A stretch of 64,000 nt of DNA from an uncultured Bacteroides sp. Lineage in GTDB: Bacteria > Bacteroidota > Bacteroidia > Bacteroidales > Bacteroidaceae. The notes beneath the pieces were generated by a model. It did not search any database and was not told the origin of the DNA. It saw only the letters and a program-made list of their open reading frames with translations. Positions 52,531 to 61,070 of this stretch are shown piece by piece. Made by a program: the position numbers and the translations under genes. The stretch spans positions 62,001-126,000 of the forward strand of contig USLU01000006.1 of NCBI GenBank assembly GCA_900555635.1, written 5' to 3'. The first letter of the stretch is position 1; each line of letters starts with the position of its first letter.

Positions 52531-53658
52531 TTACTTCTTCAATGGGATAGAAAAACTGAAAGTCGATCCTTCTCCTTCTTTGGAAGTAAACCATAACTTT
52601 CCACCATTCTTCGTAACAAAATCCTGGCATAAAAGTAGGCCCAGTCCTGAACCTTCTTCATTGTTCGTACCAAAAGTACTAAAGTGGGTATCTGTATGCA
52701 ACAGCTTCTTTTGTCCTTCTTCATTGATACCGCAGCCATGATCTTGAACGCTGACAACAGCTACACCTTCTATAACTTCCATCTTCACCAGTACTTCGCT
52801 TCCTTCCTTACTGAACTTGATAGCATTGCTGAGCAAGTTACGAGCCACTGTCTTCAGCATGTCGATATCACCGTTTACAATTATCTTCTCCGGTTTTTCA
52901 ATTTTAATATTGATCTTCTTCAGACCGGCAACCATATTGAATATCTCAATTACACTCTCTACCACCTCTACAAGGTCAATATCCTGATAAACGACATTCA
53001 TTTTTCCAATCTGGCTCTTTGTCCACTTCAACAAATTATCCAACAAAGAGAATACATCTTCTGTTGTTTGATTTGCCATGGTCAGCAGCTCATACATTTC
53101 CTCACCAATCTTCCCGGAAGGTAAATTCAAGATCAGCATATTCAATACCATCTTGATCGATCCCATAGGTGAACGTAAGTCATGAGCTATTACAGAATAC
53201 AATTTATCACGCCCTGCAATTGTACAACGTAACTCTTCTGTTCTACTCAAAATAAGACGATTGGCTGCTACCAACGATATTTGGTGATAAACGCGGGTAA
53301 TAAGTTCTTCTTTATTGAAGGGTTTGGAAATAAAGTCATTGGCACCTACCTGGAAGCCTTTTACTATATCTGCCGTACTATTCAATGCAGTCAGAAAGAT
53401 GATTGGAATTTCAGCAGTCTGAGGATTTGCTTTCAATTTTTGAGCAACCTCAAAACCACTTAAATCCGGCATCATAACGTCAAGTAGTATCAGATCCGGA
53501 TTCTCTTTATCCACTTGCTCCAGTGCTTGTCGCCCGTTACTTGCTGTAGCGATAGCAAATTTCTCATTAGTTAAGAGTACCTTTAACAGTAAAACGTTCG
53601 ACATCACATCGTCAACGATGAGAATCTTGTACTCTGAAGGATTTATTTCCATGTTCAT
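52531..53658 (-). CDS. Receiver domain fused to histidine kinase (no sensor)
   Basis: A 375-residue soluble protein with the order receiver-kinase. The receiver (about 11-125) has the acidic pair D16/D17, phospho-acceptor D60 in LLDVMMPDLSGFE and K112 in FISKPF. The kinase part has the H box YSVIAHDLRSPMGSIK with H159, then NLLSNAIKFS (N box) and DHGCGINEEG and EGSGLGLLLC (G boxes). There is no membrane segment or other input domain, so the receiver itself should control the kinase, taking phosphate from another sensor. No partner gene is adjacent. A second Met at codon 3 may be the real start. Confidence 0.9.
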   Translation of the reverse strand: MNMEINPSEYKILIVDDVMSNVLLLKVLLTNEKFAIATASNGRQALEQVDKENPDLILLDVMMPDLSGFEVAQKLKANPQTAEIPIIFLTALNSTADIVKGFQVGANDFISKPFNKEELITRVYHQISLVAANRLILSRTEELRCTIAGRDKLYSVIAHDLRSPMGSIKMVLNMLILNLPSGKIGEEMYELLTMANQTTEDVFSLLDNLLKWTKSQIGKMNVVYQDIDLVEVVESVIEIFNMVAGLKKINIKIEKPEKIIVNGDIDMLKTVARNLLSNAIKFSKEGSEVLVKMEVIEGVAVVSVQDHGCGINEEGQKKLLHTDTHFSTFGTNNEEGSGLGLLLCQDFVTKNGGKLWFTSKEGEGSTFSFSIPLKK

Positions 53659-53703
53659 CTTTATATTGTTTTTTCCCGTTATTCAAATATAATAAATAAT
53701 TAA

Positions 53704-54639
53704 CTAGGATTGATATTCTTTAAAATATTCTATTATGTGGCGCAACCCCTCATCCAACTCAATGGTAGGTTCCCATCCCAGTTTAGCCTTTGCCAACGTG
53801 ATGTCCGGCTGTCTTTGCTTGGGGTCATCATGCGGAAGTGGCTTAAATATAAGTTTTGATTTAGAATTCGTCAGCGCTATCACTTTCTCTGCCAGTTCTA
53901 GAATAGAAAATTCATGGGGATTTCCCAGATTTACCGGACCAATAAATTCATCATCCGTGTTCATCGTACGTATCATACCTTCAATCAAGTCGTCCACATA
54001 TTGGAAACTACGGGTTTGCTTACCCGAACCATAGATTGTTATATCTTGATTTTTCAATGCCTGAACAACAAAATTAGATACTACCCTACCGTCATTAGGC
54101 AACATCCGCGGACCATACGTATTGAATATGCGAATAATCTTAATGCATAATCCATTTTGGCGGTGATAGTCCATGAACAAGGTTTCTGCACAACGTTTAC
54201 CTTCATCATAGCACGAACGAATGCCTATCGGATTTACATTTCCCCAATAGTCTTCAACTTGCGGATGAACAACCGGATCTCCATAAATTTCACTGGTTGA
54301 AGCTTGTAATATCTTAGCTTTTGTATTCTTTGCCAACTCCAACATATTGATTGCACCCAGCACTGAAGTTTTTATAGTCTTAATTGCATCATACTGATAA
54401 TGGATCGGTGAAGCCGGACAAGCTAAATTATAAATTTCATCCACATCGGCTTCATAAGGATTTTCGACATCGAACTGTACAAATTCAAAACGAGAATTAT
54501 TCTCTAAGTGAGCAATATTCTCTTTTGAGCCGGTAAATAGGTTATCCAGGCAGATTACTTTATGCCCTTCATTAATTAACCGTGTACATAGATGGGAGCC
54601 TATAAATCCAGCACCTCCACTAACCAAAATATTCTTCAT
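53704..54639 (-). CDS. uxs: UDP-glucuronate decarboxylase (UDP-xylose synthase) type SDR
   Basis: A 311-residue extended SDR starting MKNILVSGGAGFIGSHLCTRL at the ATG complementary to 54637-54639; the open frame extends 162 bp upstream but that part has no SDR sequence. Signature elements are GGAGFIGSH, LACPASPIHYQYDAIKTIKTS, STSEIYGDP and RSCYDEGKRCAE with the YxxxK pair, and RIFNTYGPRM. These match UDP-xylose synthase, which converts UDP-glucuronic acid to UDP-xylose. The gene is single, with no glycosyltransferase nearby, so its sugar enters another polymer or glycan. Confidence 0.92.
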   Translation of the reverse strand: MKNILVSGGAGFIGSHLCTRLINEGHKVICLDNLFTGSKENIAHLENNSRFEFVQFDVENPYEADVDEIYNLACPASPIHYQYDAIKTIKTSVLGAINMLELAKNTKAKILQASTSEIYGDPVVHPQVEDYWGNVNPIGIRSCYDEGKRCAETLFMDYHRQNGLCIKIIRIFNTYGPRMLPNDGRVVSNFVVQALKNQDITIYGSGKQTRSFQYVDDLIEGMIRTMNTDDEFIGPVNLGNPHEFSILELAEKVIALTNSKSKLIFKPLPHDDPKQRQPDITLAKAKLGWEPTIELDEGLRHIIEYFKEYQS

Positions 54640-54802
54640 GTAACATTTTTTATAATGCAAAAGACACACGCAACTCGTTTGCCATATTTTATGCTGACAA
54701 ATGTAGGAGATTTGACTAAAATATGCAAGTTTGCAAGGAATTATTTCACATGTTAATGAATTTAAAGTTAAAGAAGGAATTAACCGATCCTCAAAAAACA
54801 AT

Positions 54803-55336
54803 TTATTCCTCAGGAATATACTCTACTTTATTATCTGGAATGCTAAAATTATTATTAGCAAACAAATCTGCCAACCCGGATATTTGCTTTAATCTAAGTA
54901 CTTCATCACGATCCATACCAACATTTTTCATAATCCATTCGTCAGTCATACCGGCACGATCGAGTTCGGCAACAATATTGCACATCAACTCGATATTATG
55001 CGTACCACGAGCACGGTTATGGCGAATAGTAGATGCCATACGGTTGGAAATTTCTTTGTCAATCACGACAACAGGCAGCAATCCATTCTCCCGTTGATAT
55101 ATTCTTTTAGAGTTTTTCAATACTTGATACCGATGAAAACCATCTACTAAGATATATGTATCTGTATCTTTATCATAATAACAAACACAAGGCATGGTAA
55201 AGCCATCCTCCCAAATAGAAAGTTCCAACAACTTCATTTCAGGCGGAGCTACCACATTCGGATTATAGTCATTTGCTTGAATCTTCTCAACAGGAATTGC
55301 TTTCACACTATATACCGGACTCTTCTCTATACTCAT
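54803..55336 (-). CDS. ibrB: IbrB-like ParB/Srx-domain protein
   Basis: A 177-residue protein with a ParB/Srx-type N-terminal domain: VKAIPVEKIQANDYNPNVV opens it, and YILVDGFHRYQVLKN carries the DGxHR motif corresponding to the ParB GERR box. A helical C-terminal half (MCNIVAELDRAGMTDEWIMKNVGMDRDEVLRLKQ) is a helix-turn-helix-like segment. The gene overlaps ibrA by four bases (ATGA). In E. coli, ibrA and ibrB together activate eib surface-protein genes. Pairs of PAPS-reductase-like and ParB-like proteins also occur in DNA phosphorothioation systems, but no other such genes are present. Confidence 0.85.
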   Translation of the reverse strand: MSIEKSPVYSVKAIPVEKIQANDYNPNVVAPPEMKLLELSIWEDGFTMPCVCYYDKDTDTYILVDGFHRYQVLKNSKRIYQRENGLLPVVVIDKEISNRMASTIRHNRARGTHNIELMCNIVAELDRAGMTDEWIMKNVGMDRDEVLRLKQISGLADLFANNNFSIPDNKVEYIPEE

Positions 55337-56628
55337 AACATCATATTTTTGAATTGTTCCATTATTTTATCTCTCTTATAGGCTTCTTCTTTATTCAGGG
55401 CAAAACCCATATATTTGCAAGCATGGTCATTTTTCAAGATGCAAATACACATTCGCTTATAAGTAGGAATCTCACGGAATTCCGCAATGTCAATATCATC
55501 CAGATAATCCATGCGGACTGGTTTTTTATTGGTTTTATAATTCGTATTATTCATTACTTCAATGGGAATACCTGCATCTATCAGCTTCTGAATCGTACTT
55601 TCACCAAGGCATCCGCCCTTAGTCCGCCAAAATTCTATGCTGACAGTGAGTTTTTTCAAATAATTCCTCCGAGTCTCTTCGGGCAAAGTAGAAAGTAAGA
55701 ATTGCATAAATGACTTCCATGTATGACCTTTTGGCAAACGAACACTCTGCCACCCCATAGCACGTGTACCTCCATATATACCAGTAAAATTAACTCCGTT
55801 TACTCGTCCTATCATCTTTCCCCAAGTATTGGGATCAATGGCACGATAAAGCCGCAAACTCTCTTGAGCTTCGCATAAAAAGGGGCTTGCTACTCGTTGG
55901 CGTTCAATATTGACACCTGCCTTATAATACAAATCATACAAATGATTATAATCGTAGCCAAATTTTCCATTTGCTGTCCAAACATCCGTTGTCTTCCAGT
56001 CGTAAATGGGATAGGCATTGTAAATGTCGTTACCTATTTTTGAAGTCCAACGGTAATTATGATACATTTGATATTTTCTATTCAAATGAATGCTACGCCA
56101 ACGGTTAAAACTTTCTTGTGTACGTATACCTATAAGAAAACAGGAACGTACTCCATCTTTTTTCAGATGCAGCCATTTAGCAAAGTGCATTTGAAACTCA
56201 TAATCCCACATTTCGGGAGTATAAAAAGAGAAAGCTTCTTTCGTTAAGCAATCCTTGGGCATCTGCCTCACCCATATCTCTTTCATATCATCTTGCCAAG
56301 GACGCCAATAACTTTGATACATCGATGTACAGGTAGTTACGCGAAAAGGTACACAGACACGATAAACTTCCAAAATATCTCTATTCGCCTCCAATATACG
56401 ATCAACATAATCAATAGTTACTTTATATTGAATTTCATAATCCATATGAAACACACATAACTTACGATCCAAATGGTTATTCCGAATATAATCTATACAT
56501 AAATTCAGTAAAACACCACTATCCTTGCCGCCTGAAAAAGAAACACAAACTGTATCAAATTCTTTAAAAATAAGCCCGATACGCTCTTGTGTCAGTTCAT
56601 ATACGTTTTTAGGTATCCCCATAATCAT
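55333..56628 (-). CDS. ibrA: IbrA-like PAPS-reductase-fold protein (DUF3440)
   Basis: A 431-residue protein of the adenine nucleotide alpha-hydrolase fold. The PP-loop VSFSGGKDSGVLLNL is at about 30-44, and FLIGIRTQESFNRWRSI and NDIYNAYPIYDWKTTDVWTAN resemble the substrate region of PAPS reductases; the DUF3440 C-terminus contains GGTRAMGWQSVRLPKGHTWKSFMQFLLSTLPEE. It lacks a clear C-terminal redox Cys pair of true PAPS reductases, so the reaction is unknown. It overlaps both neighbours by four bases: the GNAT gene upstream and ibrB downstream. The second Met at codon 3 is an alternative start. Confidence 0.88.
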   Translation of the reverse strand: MIMGIPKNVYELTQERIGLIFKEFDTVCVSFSGGKDSGVLLNLCIDYIRNNHLDRKLCVFHMDYEIQYKVTIDYVDRILEANRDILEVYRVCVPFRVTTCTSMYQSYWRPWQDDMKEIWVRQMPKDCLTKEAFSFYTPEMWDYEFQMHFAKWLHLKKDGVRSCFLIGIRTQESFNRWRSIHLNRKYQMYHNYRWTSKIGNDIYNAYPIYDWKTTDVWTANGKFGYDYNHLYDLYYKAGVNIERQRVASPFLCEAQESLRLYRAIDPNTWGKMIGRVNGVNFTGIYGGTRAMGWQSVRLPKGHTWKSFMQFLLSTLPEETRRNYLKKLTVSIEFWRTKGGCLGESTIQKLIDAGIPIEVMNNTNYKTNKKPVRMDYLDDIDIAEFREIPTYKRMCICILKNDHACKYMGFALNKEEAYKRDKIMEQFKNMML

Positions 56629-57020
56629 TTATCTTTCTTCATTCTCACATAACGGGTCCACACCTTTTCTTCCGAAAACCCAAATTCGCCAAAAACAGCC
56701 TTATCTTCCAGAAAGCTAACTGCAGTAAGATATTTATCTTGATCCATAACCTCTACAATTTTCTCCAACAATATTCTCAATGTTTCTTCACTTTTTCCTT
56801 TGATATAATAGTTATTGATTACACACTCATTTTTTTTGTATTCCACCGGAATAAAACCAATAACATTTTTATTCTCCAAGGCAACAAACCATTCAAAATC
56901 TTCCGAAGTACGAAAGGGATAGTTATAGTTTTGTTTTAACACCTCCGGGCTCATCACCAAAGGAGCTACAAGCTGATACAGCCGCTTGTCAGTGCCCTGT
57001 AATCGTACTATTTGCATCAT
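56625..57020 (-). CDS. GNAT-like acetyltransferase, first gene of the ibr cassette
   Basis: A 131-residue protein of the GNAT fold. WFVALENKNVIGFIPVEYKKNECVINNYYIKG forms the central strands, and LRILLEKIVEVMDQDKYLTAV the helix before the acetyl-CoA site; the exact pyrophosphate-binding Q/RxxGxG/A is not clear, so activity is uncertain. Its last four bases overlap the ibrA start, so the three genes form one translation-coupled unit. The link between an acetyltransferase, a PAPS-reductase-like protein and a ParB-like protein is unexplained. Confidence 0.72.
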   Translation of the reverse strand: MMQIVRLQGTDKRLYQLVAPLVMSPEVLKQNYNYPFRTSEDFEWFVALENKNVIGFIPVEYKKNECVINNYYIKGKSEETLRILLEKIVEVMDQDKYLTAVSFLEDKAVFGEFGFSEEKVWTRYVRMKKDK

Positions 57021-57210
57021 ATTTTTTCTATTTATTTTAGTAATTAGGTGTTAAATATAAAGCTTTATTAGGTCTAAAGATGCACCTTTTAAAGAGATTT
57101 AAGAATAAAGCAAGTTTATATAAAATATTATAAATTAAATAGTCATCATTCAGCTTGGATATATAGATAAAATTAGGTTACTTTGCAATAGAAAGTTACC
57201 TTTGGAAATA
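57021..57210. other. Divergent spacer with chromate transporter promoter
   Basis: 190 bp, A/T-rich. On the plus strand TACCTTTG (57197-57204) fits the -7 consensus and ends six bases before the ATG at 57211; the alternative TTACTTTG (57178-57185) lies 20 bp further upstream. Either could serve the transporter genes. Confidence 0.45.
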
Positions 57211-57762
57211 ATGAAATACATATTGCTTTTTTTGACCTTTGCCAAGATAGGGATGTTCACTATAGGCGGAGGATATGCTATGATTCCTCTCATTGAGCGA
57301 GAGATTGTAAAGAAAAAATGGATGAGCAAGGAAGATTTCATGGAAATGTTCGCTTTAACACAATAGCTACCTGGAGTTTTTGCAGTAAACATATCTATTT
57401 TCGTGGGTTATAAAATGTATAAAGTAAAAGGAAGTTTGGTTTGTGCACTCGCCACTATCTTACCTTCTTTTGTCATTATGATGCTGATAGCTATGTTCTT
57501 TGCACATTTTCAAGATAACCAAGTAATGATTAGTATCTTCAATGGCATCCGTCCAGCAGTAGTAGCACTCATATTATTTCCTTGTATATCGGCTACACGG
57601 GCTTTGAAGTTGAAGTACTGGCAACTGATATTGCCGGCTATTGCTGCGGTGTTGATTTGGCAATTCGGGTTATCGCCTGTGTACGTTGTCTTAGCAGGGA
57701 TAGTTGGAGGAATGATATACACCTTATGGTTAAAAGATAAACTGACAAAATTACAAGCATGA
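57211..57762 (+). pseudogene. chrA: Chromate transporter subunit, in-frame nonsense codon
   Basis: One half of a two-gene ChrA-type transporter. The frame begins MKYILLFLTFAKIGMFTIGGG and runs 183 codons to 57762, but codon 52 (57364-57366) is TAG in place of the Ser usually found in the conserved QSLPGVFAVN segment. A single base change from TCG would explain it. The downstream part is open in the same frame and intact (LPGVFAVNISIFVGYKMY and following helices), so the gene has only recently been inactivated or is read through. The partner half overlaps it by four bases at 57759. Confidence 0.85.
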
Positions 57763-58283
57763 TTTATTGGCAATTGATTTTAGTATACTTAAAAATAGGT
57801 ACTTTCGGTTTTGGGGGTGGATATGCAATGTTATCTCTTATCCAGTATGAAATTGTTGAGCATCACCATTGGCTTACATCGCAACAATTTACAGATGTAG
57901 TTGCTATTTCGCAGATGACACCCGGCCCGATTGGCATCAATAGTGCAACCTATGTGGGATATGCAGTTACTCAAAGCGTATGGGGAGCTATTGTGGCTAC
58001 TATTGCAGTTTGCTTACCCTCGTTCATTCTGGTATTGCTTATTTCTTATTTCTTTGTGAAGTGCAAAAACAATAAATATATCAAGGCAGCAATGTCTGGT
58101 CTGCTACCTATGTCCGTTTCACTGATTGCCGCTGCCGCTCTACTTCTAATGAATAAAGAGAATTTCATCGACTATAAAAGTATATGTATATTTGCCGCTG
58201 CTTTTGGTGTAACCTGGAAGTGGAATCTACATCCTATTCTGTTGATAATACTTGCAGGGATTGCAGGATATCTATTATACTAG
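57759..58283 (+). CDS. chrA: Chromate transporter, second half
   Basis: A 174-residue membrane protein of the short-chain CHR family: FLKIGTFGFGGGYAMLSLIQYEIVEHHHWLT (helix 1 and the GFGGGYAM motif) and QMTPGPIGINSATYVGY (the PGP motif), followed by four or five helices. In two-gene systems both halves are needed for chromate/sulphate exchange; the true substrate in gut Bacteroides is not known. Its start overlaps the end of the disrupted first half. If the first half is not translated the second may have little function. Confidence 0.9.
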   Translation: MIYWQLILVYLKIGTFGFGGGYAMLSLIQYEIVEHHHWLTSQQFTDVVAISQMTPGPIGINSATYVGYAVTQSVWGAIVATIAVCLPSFILVLLISYFFVKCKNNKYIKAAMSGLLPMSVSLIAAAALLLMNKENFIDYKSICIFAAAFGVTWKWNLHPILLIILAGIAGYLLY

Positions 58284-58291
58284 AATATTTG

Positions 58292-59506
58292 CTAGTGTGA
58301 TTTTGAGGTAATATATACCATCTTCCGGGCATAACACCATACAATAACATAAGCTACAAACGGCACAATAAATGCCATTACCATCGTTGTGCAATCGGCT
58401 ACCAACCCCATTAACAATGGACCAACCACTCCACCTACGGGAGACATCATCAAAAAAGAAGATGCCCGCTTAGTATGATTTCCCAATCCCCTGAGCGAAA
58501 GAGCGAATATGGTAGGAAACATTATCGACTCAAAGGCGTAGCCACATAGAAGAGAGATTAATGACAACATCCCCACATCCAACAGCACTACAGCAGTGGT
58601 TATTACAGTTCCCGTAGCACATATGAATAGCATCTTCTCTGCACGAACGCGTCTCATAATCCAGCTACCGACAAAACGTCCCAACATAAACAGTCCTAAT
58701 CCACCAAAAGAAAGCACCAATGAAGCATCACGGGCATTCATCCAGTTCTGTTCCACTACATAGTTAATAAAAAAGCTATTAATTGATATCTCTCCCACTT
58801 CGTAGGCAAACAAAGCCAGTAAACCGAAGATGAAAAATTTATGTGTCCATAACCCTACCTGATTACCTTTTTCATCAACTTCTACACAATGCTCTATCTC
58901 CGGCAACTTGATTCTTGAAAAGACTAAAGCAACCATCAGCACTACAACACCCATACAAACGTAAGGCAGTGCTACATTTCCGGAACCATCTTGTCCATCA
59001 GCAGAGAAAAGTAACAATCCGGCTAAAACGGGAGCACAGATACATCCCAACCCATTAAAAGACTGTGCAAAGTTCAGGCGACTGGCAGCAGTCTCTTTTG
59101 CTCCCAATTCGGTAGCATAAGGATTTGCCGCCGTTTCGAGAAAAGTCAGTCCGCAACCGATGACAAATAGTGCAAACAAGAAAAGGTTAAATGACAAATA
59201 GTATTGTCCGGGAATAAAAAGCAAGGAGCCTATGCCATAAAGCAACAATCCGAAAACTACTCCTTTGCGGTATCCAAAACGGCTGATAAACAATCCGGCA
59301 GGAATGGCCATCACAAAATACCCCATATACATGGTCACCTGAATGAAGGCAGAATATGTTTTGGTAATATCAAGCAACTCTTGGAAATGTTTGTTCAGGA
59401 CATCTAAGATAGCATGAGCAAACCCCCACAAGAAAAAGAGAGAAGTAATCAATATAAAAGGAACAACATATTGTTGTCCTACCAGTGGTATGCGTTTCTG
59501 TTTCAT
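58292..59506 (-). CDS. fucP: Sugar MFS transporter, FucP-like
   Basis: A 404-residue proton symporter of the FucP/GluP family with twelve helices. Markers are SLFFLWGFAHAILDVLNKHFQELL, the helix 4-5 stretch FLETAANPYATELG, and SRLNFAQSFNGLG, all typical of L-fucose and hexose permeases. I start it at the Met giving MKQKRIPLVGQQY; Met codons at 59542 and 59590 give 12 and 28 further residues of unusual sequence. A TATCTTTG element on the minus strand (59558-59565) fits both later starts. It is divergent from an AraC-type gene, probably its regulator. Confidence 0.85.
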   Translation of the reverse strand: MKQKRIPLVGQQYVVPFILITSLFFLWGFAHAILDVLNKHFQELLDITKTYSAFIQVTMYMGYFVMAIPAGLFISRFGYRKGVVFGLLLYGIGSLLFIPGQYYLSFNLFLFALFVIGCGLTFLETAANPYATELGAKETAASRLNFAQSFNGLGCICAPVLAGLLLFSADGQDGSGNVALPYVCMGVVVLMVALVFSRIKLPEIEHCVEVDEKGNQVGLWTHKFFIFGLLALFAYEVGEISINSFFINYVVEQNWMNARDASLVLSFGGLGLFMLGRFVGSWIMRRVRAEKMLFICATGTVITTAVVLLDVGMLSLISLLCGYAFESIMFPTIFALSLRGLGNHTKRASSFLMMSPVGGVVGPLLMGLVADCTTMVMAFIVPFVAYVIVWCYARKMVYITSKSH

Positions 59507-59557
59507 AATAAGCCAATCACAGACAGTCTTTATCTGTTTCATTGATAATTGTAGCTG

Positions 59558-59583
59558 CAAAGATAAGTAAATTCGTATATTTG
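59558..59583. promoter_or_regulatory. Divergent promoters between fucP and the AraC gene
   Basis: Minus-strand TATCTTTG (59558-59565) faces the transporter and plus-strand TATATTTG (59576-59583) faces the AraC-type gene 22 bp before its ATG. The two -7 elements lie ten bases apart back to back, so the promoters probably share operator DNA. Confidence 0.65.
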
Positions 59584-59605
59584 TAACCATAATTTTGAAC
59601 TAACT

Positions 59606-60493
59606 ATGAAAAACTATGTTCCTCAATACACCTTCTACAAGACTAAATACGGAAGCGAGCTCCTGATTGATGTCGTAGAACTGGAATATACTAAAAAGTT
59701 TTTGACGAGAGGAAGCGTACACACATTAACATACTACGATATTACTCTTATCACCAAAGGAGAAGGGATGTTTTCTATTGATAATCAGACTATCGAAGCT
59801 GTTCCCGGTGATGTATTTTTTTCCAAACCGGGTGAGATACGGAATTGGGATACCGAACATATAACCAGCGGTTATGCCTTGATCTTTGAAGACGAATTTC
59901 TTTCTTCCTTTTTCAAAGACTCCTTGTTTGTACAACACCTTCCCTTTTTCAATCCGGATAAGACCGCTCGTAAACTACACCTGCCGGACAAACTCTATTC
60001 CAGAATACTTCAGCTTTTAAAGGACGTAAAAACAGAAATTGACACATGCCAGCAGAACGACATACATGTACTGAGAGCTTTACTCTTCGAAGCGCTTATG
60101 TTACTTAATCGTGCCTATCTTAATATGGAATCAACTTTGAATGAAACGAAGGAAATAACCAAAGAAACCGGTAAAATCCATCTGAATAAATTTATCCAAG
60201 AAGTCAATGCCCATATTAAAGAGCAACATTCCGTCCGATATTATGCCGATAAGCTTTGTATCACTCCCAATTACCTGAATGAAATAGTAAGCTCGACCCT
60301 GAACATTAGTGCCAAGCAATACATTCGCAACAAAGTGATGGATGAAGCCAAAAGGCTACTCGTTTATACCCAACTGCCCATTGCAGAAATCGCTTTTAAG
60401 CTTAACTTTTCAACTGTCTCCTACTTTGTACGCAGTTTTAGGCAACACACGAAAGAGACACCGCTTTCTTATCGGCAGATACATAAACCGTAA
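59606..60493 (+). CDS. AraC-family transcriptional regulator
   Basis: A 295-residue regulator with an N-terminal cupin-like sensing domain (about 10-150: SVHTLTYYDITLITKGEGMFSIDNQTIEAVPGDVFFSKPGEIRNW) and a C-terminal AraC DNA-binding domain (about 195-295) with two helix-turn-helix parts: VRYYADKLCITPNYLNEIVS and PIAEIAFKLNFSTVSYFVRSFRQHTKETPLSYR. It is divergent from the FucP-like transporter and close upstream of a PNPOx-family gene, either of which may be its target. The effector is unknown; a sugar or reactive compound bound in the cupin is likely. Confidence 0.92.
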   Translation: MKNYVPQYTFYKTKYGSELLIDVVELEYTKKFLTRGSVHTLTYYDITLITKGEGMFSIDNQTIEAVPGDVFFSKPGEIRNWDTEHITSGYALIFEDEFLSSFFKDSLFVQHLPFFNPDKTARKLHLPDKLYSRILQLLKDVKTEIDTCQQNDIHVLRALLFEALMLLNRAYLNMESTLNETKEITKETGKIHLNKFIQEVNAHIKEQHSVRYYADKLCITPNYLNEIVSSTLNISAKQYIRNKVMDEAKRLLVYTQLPIAEIAFKLNFSTVSYFVRSFRQHTKETPLSYRQIHKP

Positions 60494-60569
60494 GAGACAT
60501 GTAAGTATAAACCGTAAAAAGTGACATTTCCTCCGTTCTTTTTATTGTTCGGATATCTTATCTGTTTCC

Positions 60570-60577
60570 TACCTTTG
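60570..60577 (+). promoter_or_regulatory. -7 element for the PNPOx-family gene
   Basis: TACCTTTG fits TAnnTTTG and lies 50 bp before the ATG at 60627. A TTG at 60545-60547 is 22 bp upstream, slightly longer than ideal. Confidence 0.6.
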
Positions 60578-60626
60578 CGTCAGTTATACAAATCAGCATT
60601 TACTAACCCATAAAAACAGTAAAACA

Positions 60627-61046
60627 ATGAAAGATGCAGAAAAAACAGTAAGAACAATCATTGACAGGCAGAAAACAGCTTTTATCGGTTCGATAGATAA
60701 AGAAGGATATCCCAACCTCAAAGCTATGCTACAACCCCGAAAAAGAGAAGGTATCAAAACCATCTACTTAACAACAAATACTTCCTCGATGCGGGTAGCA
60801 CAATACCAGGAAAACAATCGTGCCTGCATATACTTTTGTGGCAGTCGCTTCTTTCGAGGTGTCATGCTGCGCGGTACTATGGAAGTCCTGACTGACAATA
60901 CCAGCAAAGAAATGATATGGCGTGAGGGTGACACCGTGTACTACCCGAAAGGTGTAACCGATCCCGACTATTGTGTTCTAAAATTTACAGCTATCTCAGG
61001 CAGATACTACAGTAATTTCAAATCAGAAGATTTCTTAATAGAATAA
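60627..61046 (+). CDS. Pyridoxamine 5'-phosphate oxidase family protein
   Basis: A 139-residue split-barrel flavin-binding protein. The N-terminal TAFIGSIDKEGYPNLKAMLQPR and IKTIYLTTNTSSMRVAQYQENNRACIYF are the standard strands; GVMLRGTMEVLTDN and the end YCVLKFTAISGRYYSNF follow. Members use FMN or F420 or bind haem; the small ones are often general stress proteins. No partner gene follows. It could be under control of the upstream AraC-type protein, 133 bp away. Confidence 0.88.
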   Translation: MKDAEKTVRTIIDRQKTAFIGSIDKEGYPNLKAMLQPRKREGIKTIYLTTNTSSMRVAQYQENNRACIYFCGSRFFRGVMLRGTMEVLTDNTSKEMIWREGDTVYYPKGVTDPDYCVLKFTAISGRYYSNFKSEDFLIE

Positions 61047-61070
61047 ATTCTCACACGAAACCCTTATCTT

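Noticed and set aside
54640..54801. Upstream extension of the UDP-xylose synthase frame by 54 codons
   Set aside because: The extension lacks SDR features and precedes the nucleotide-binding strand that normally starts the protein.
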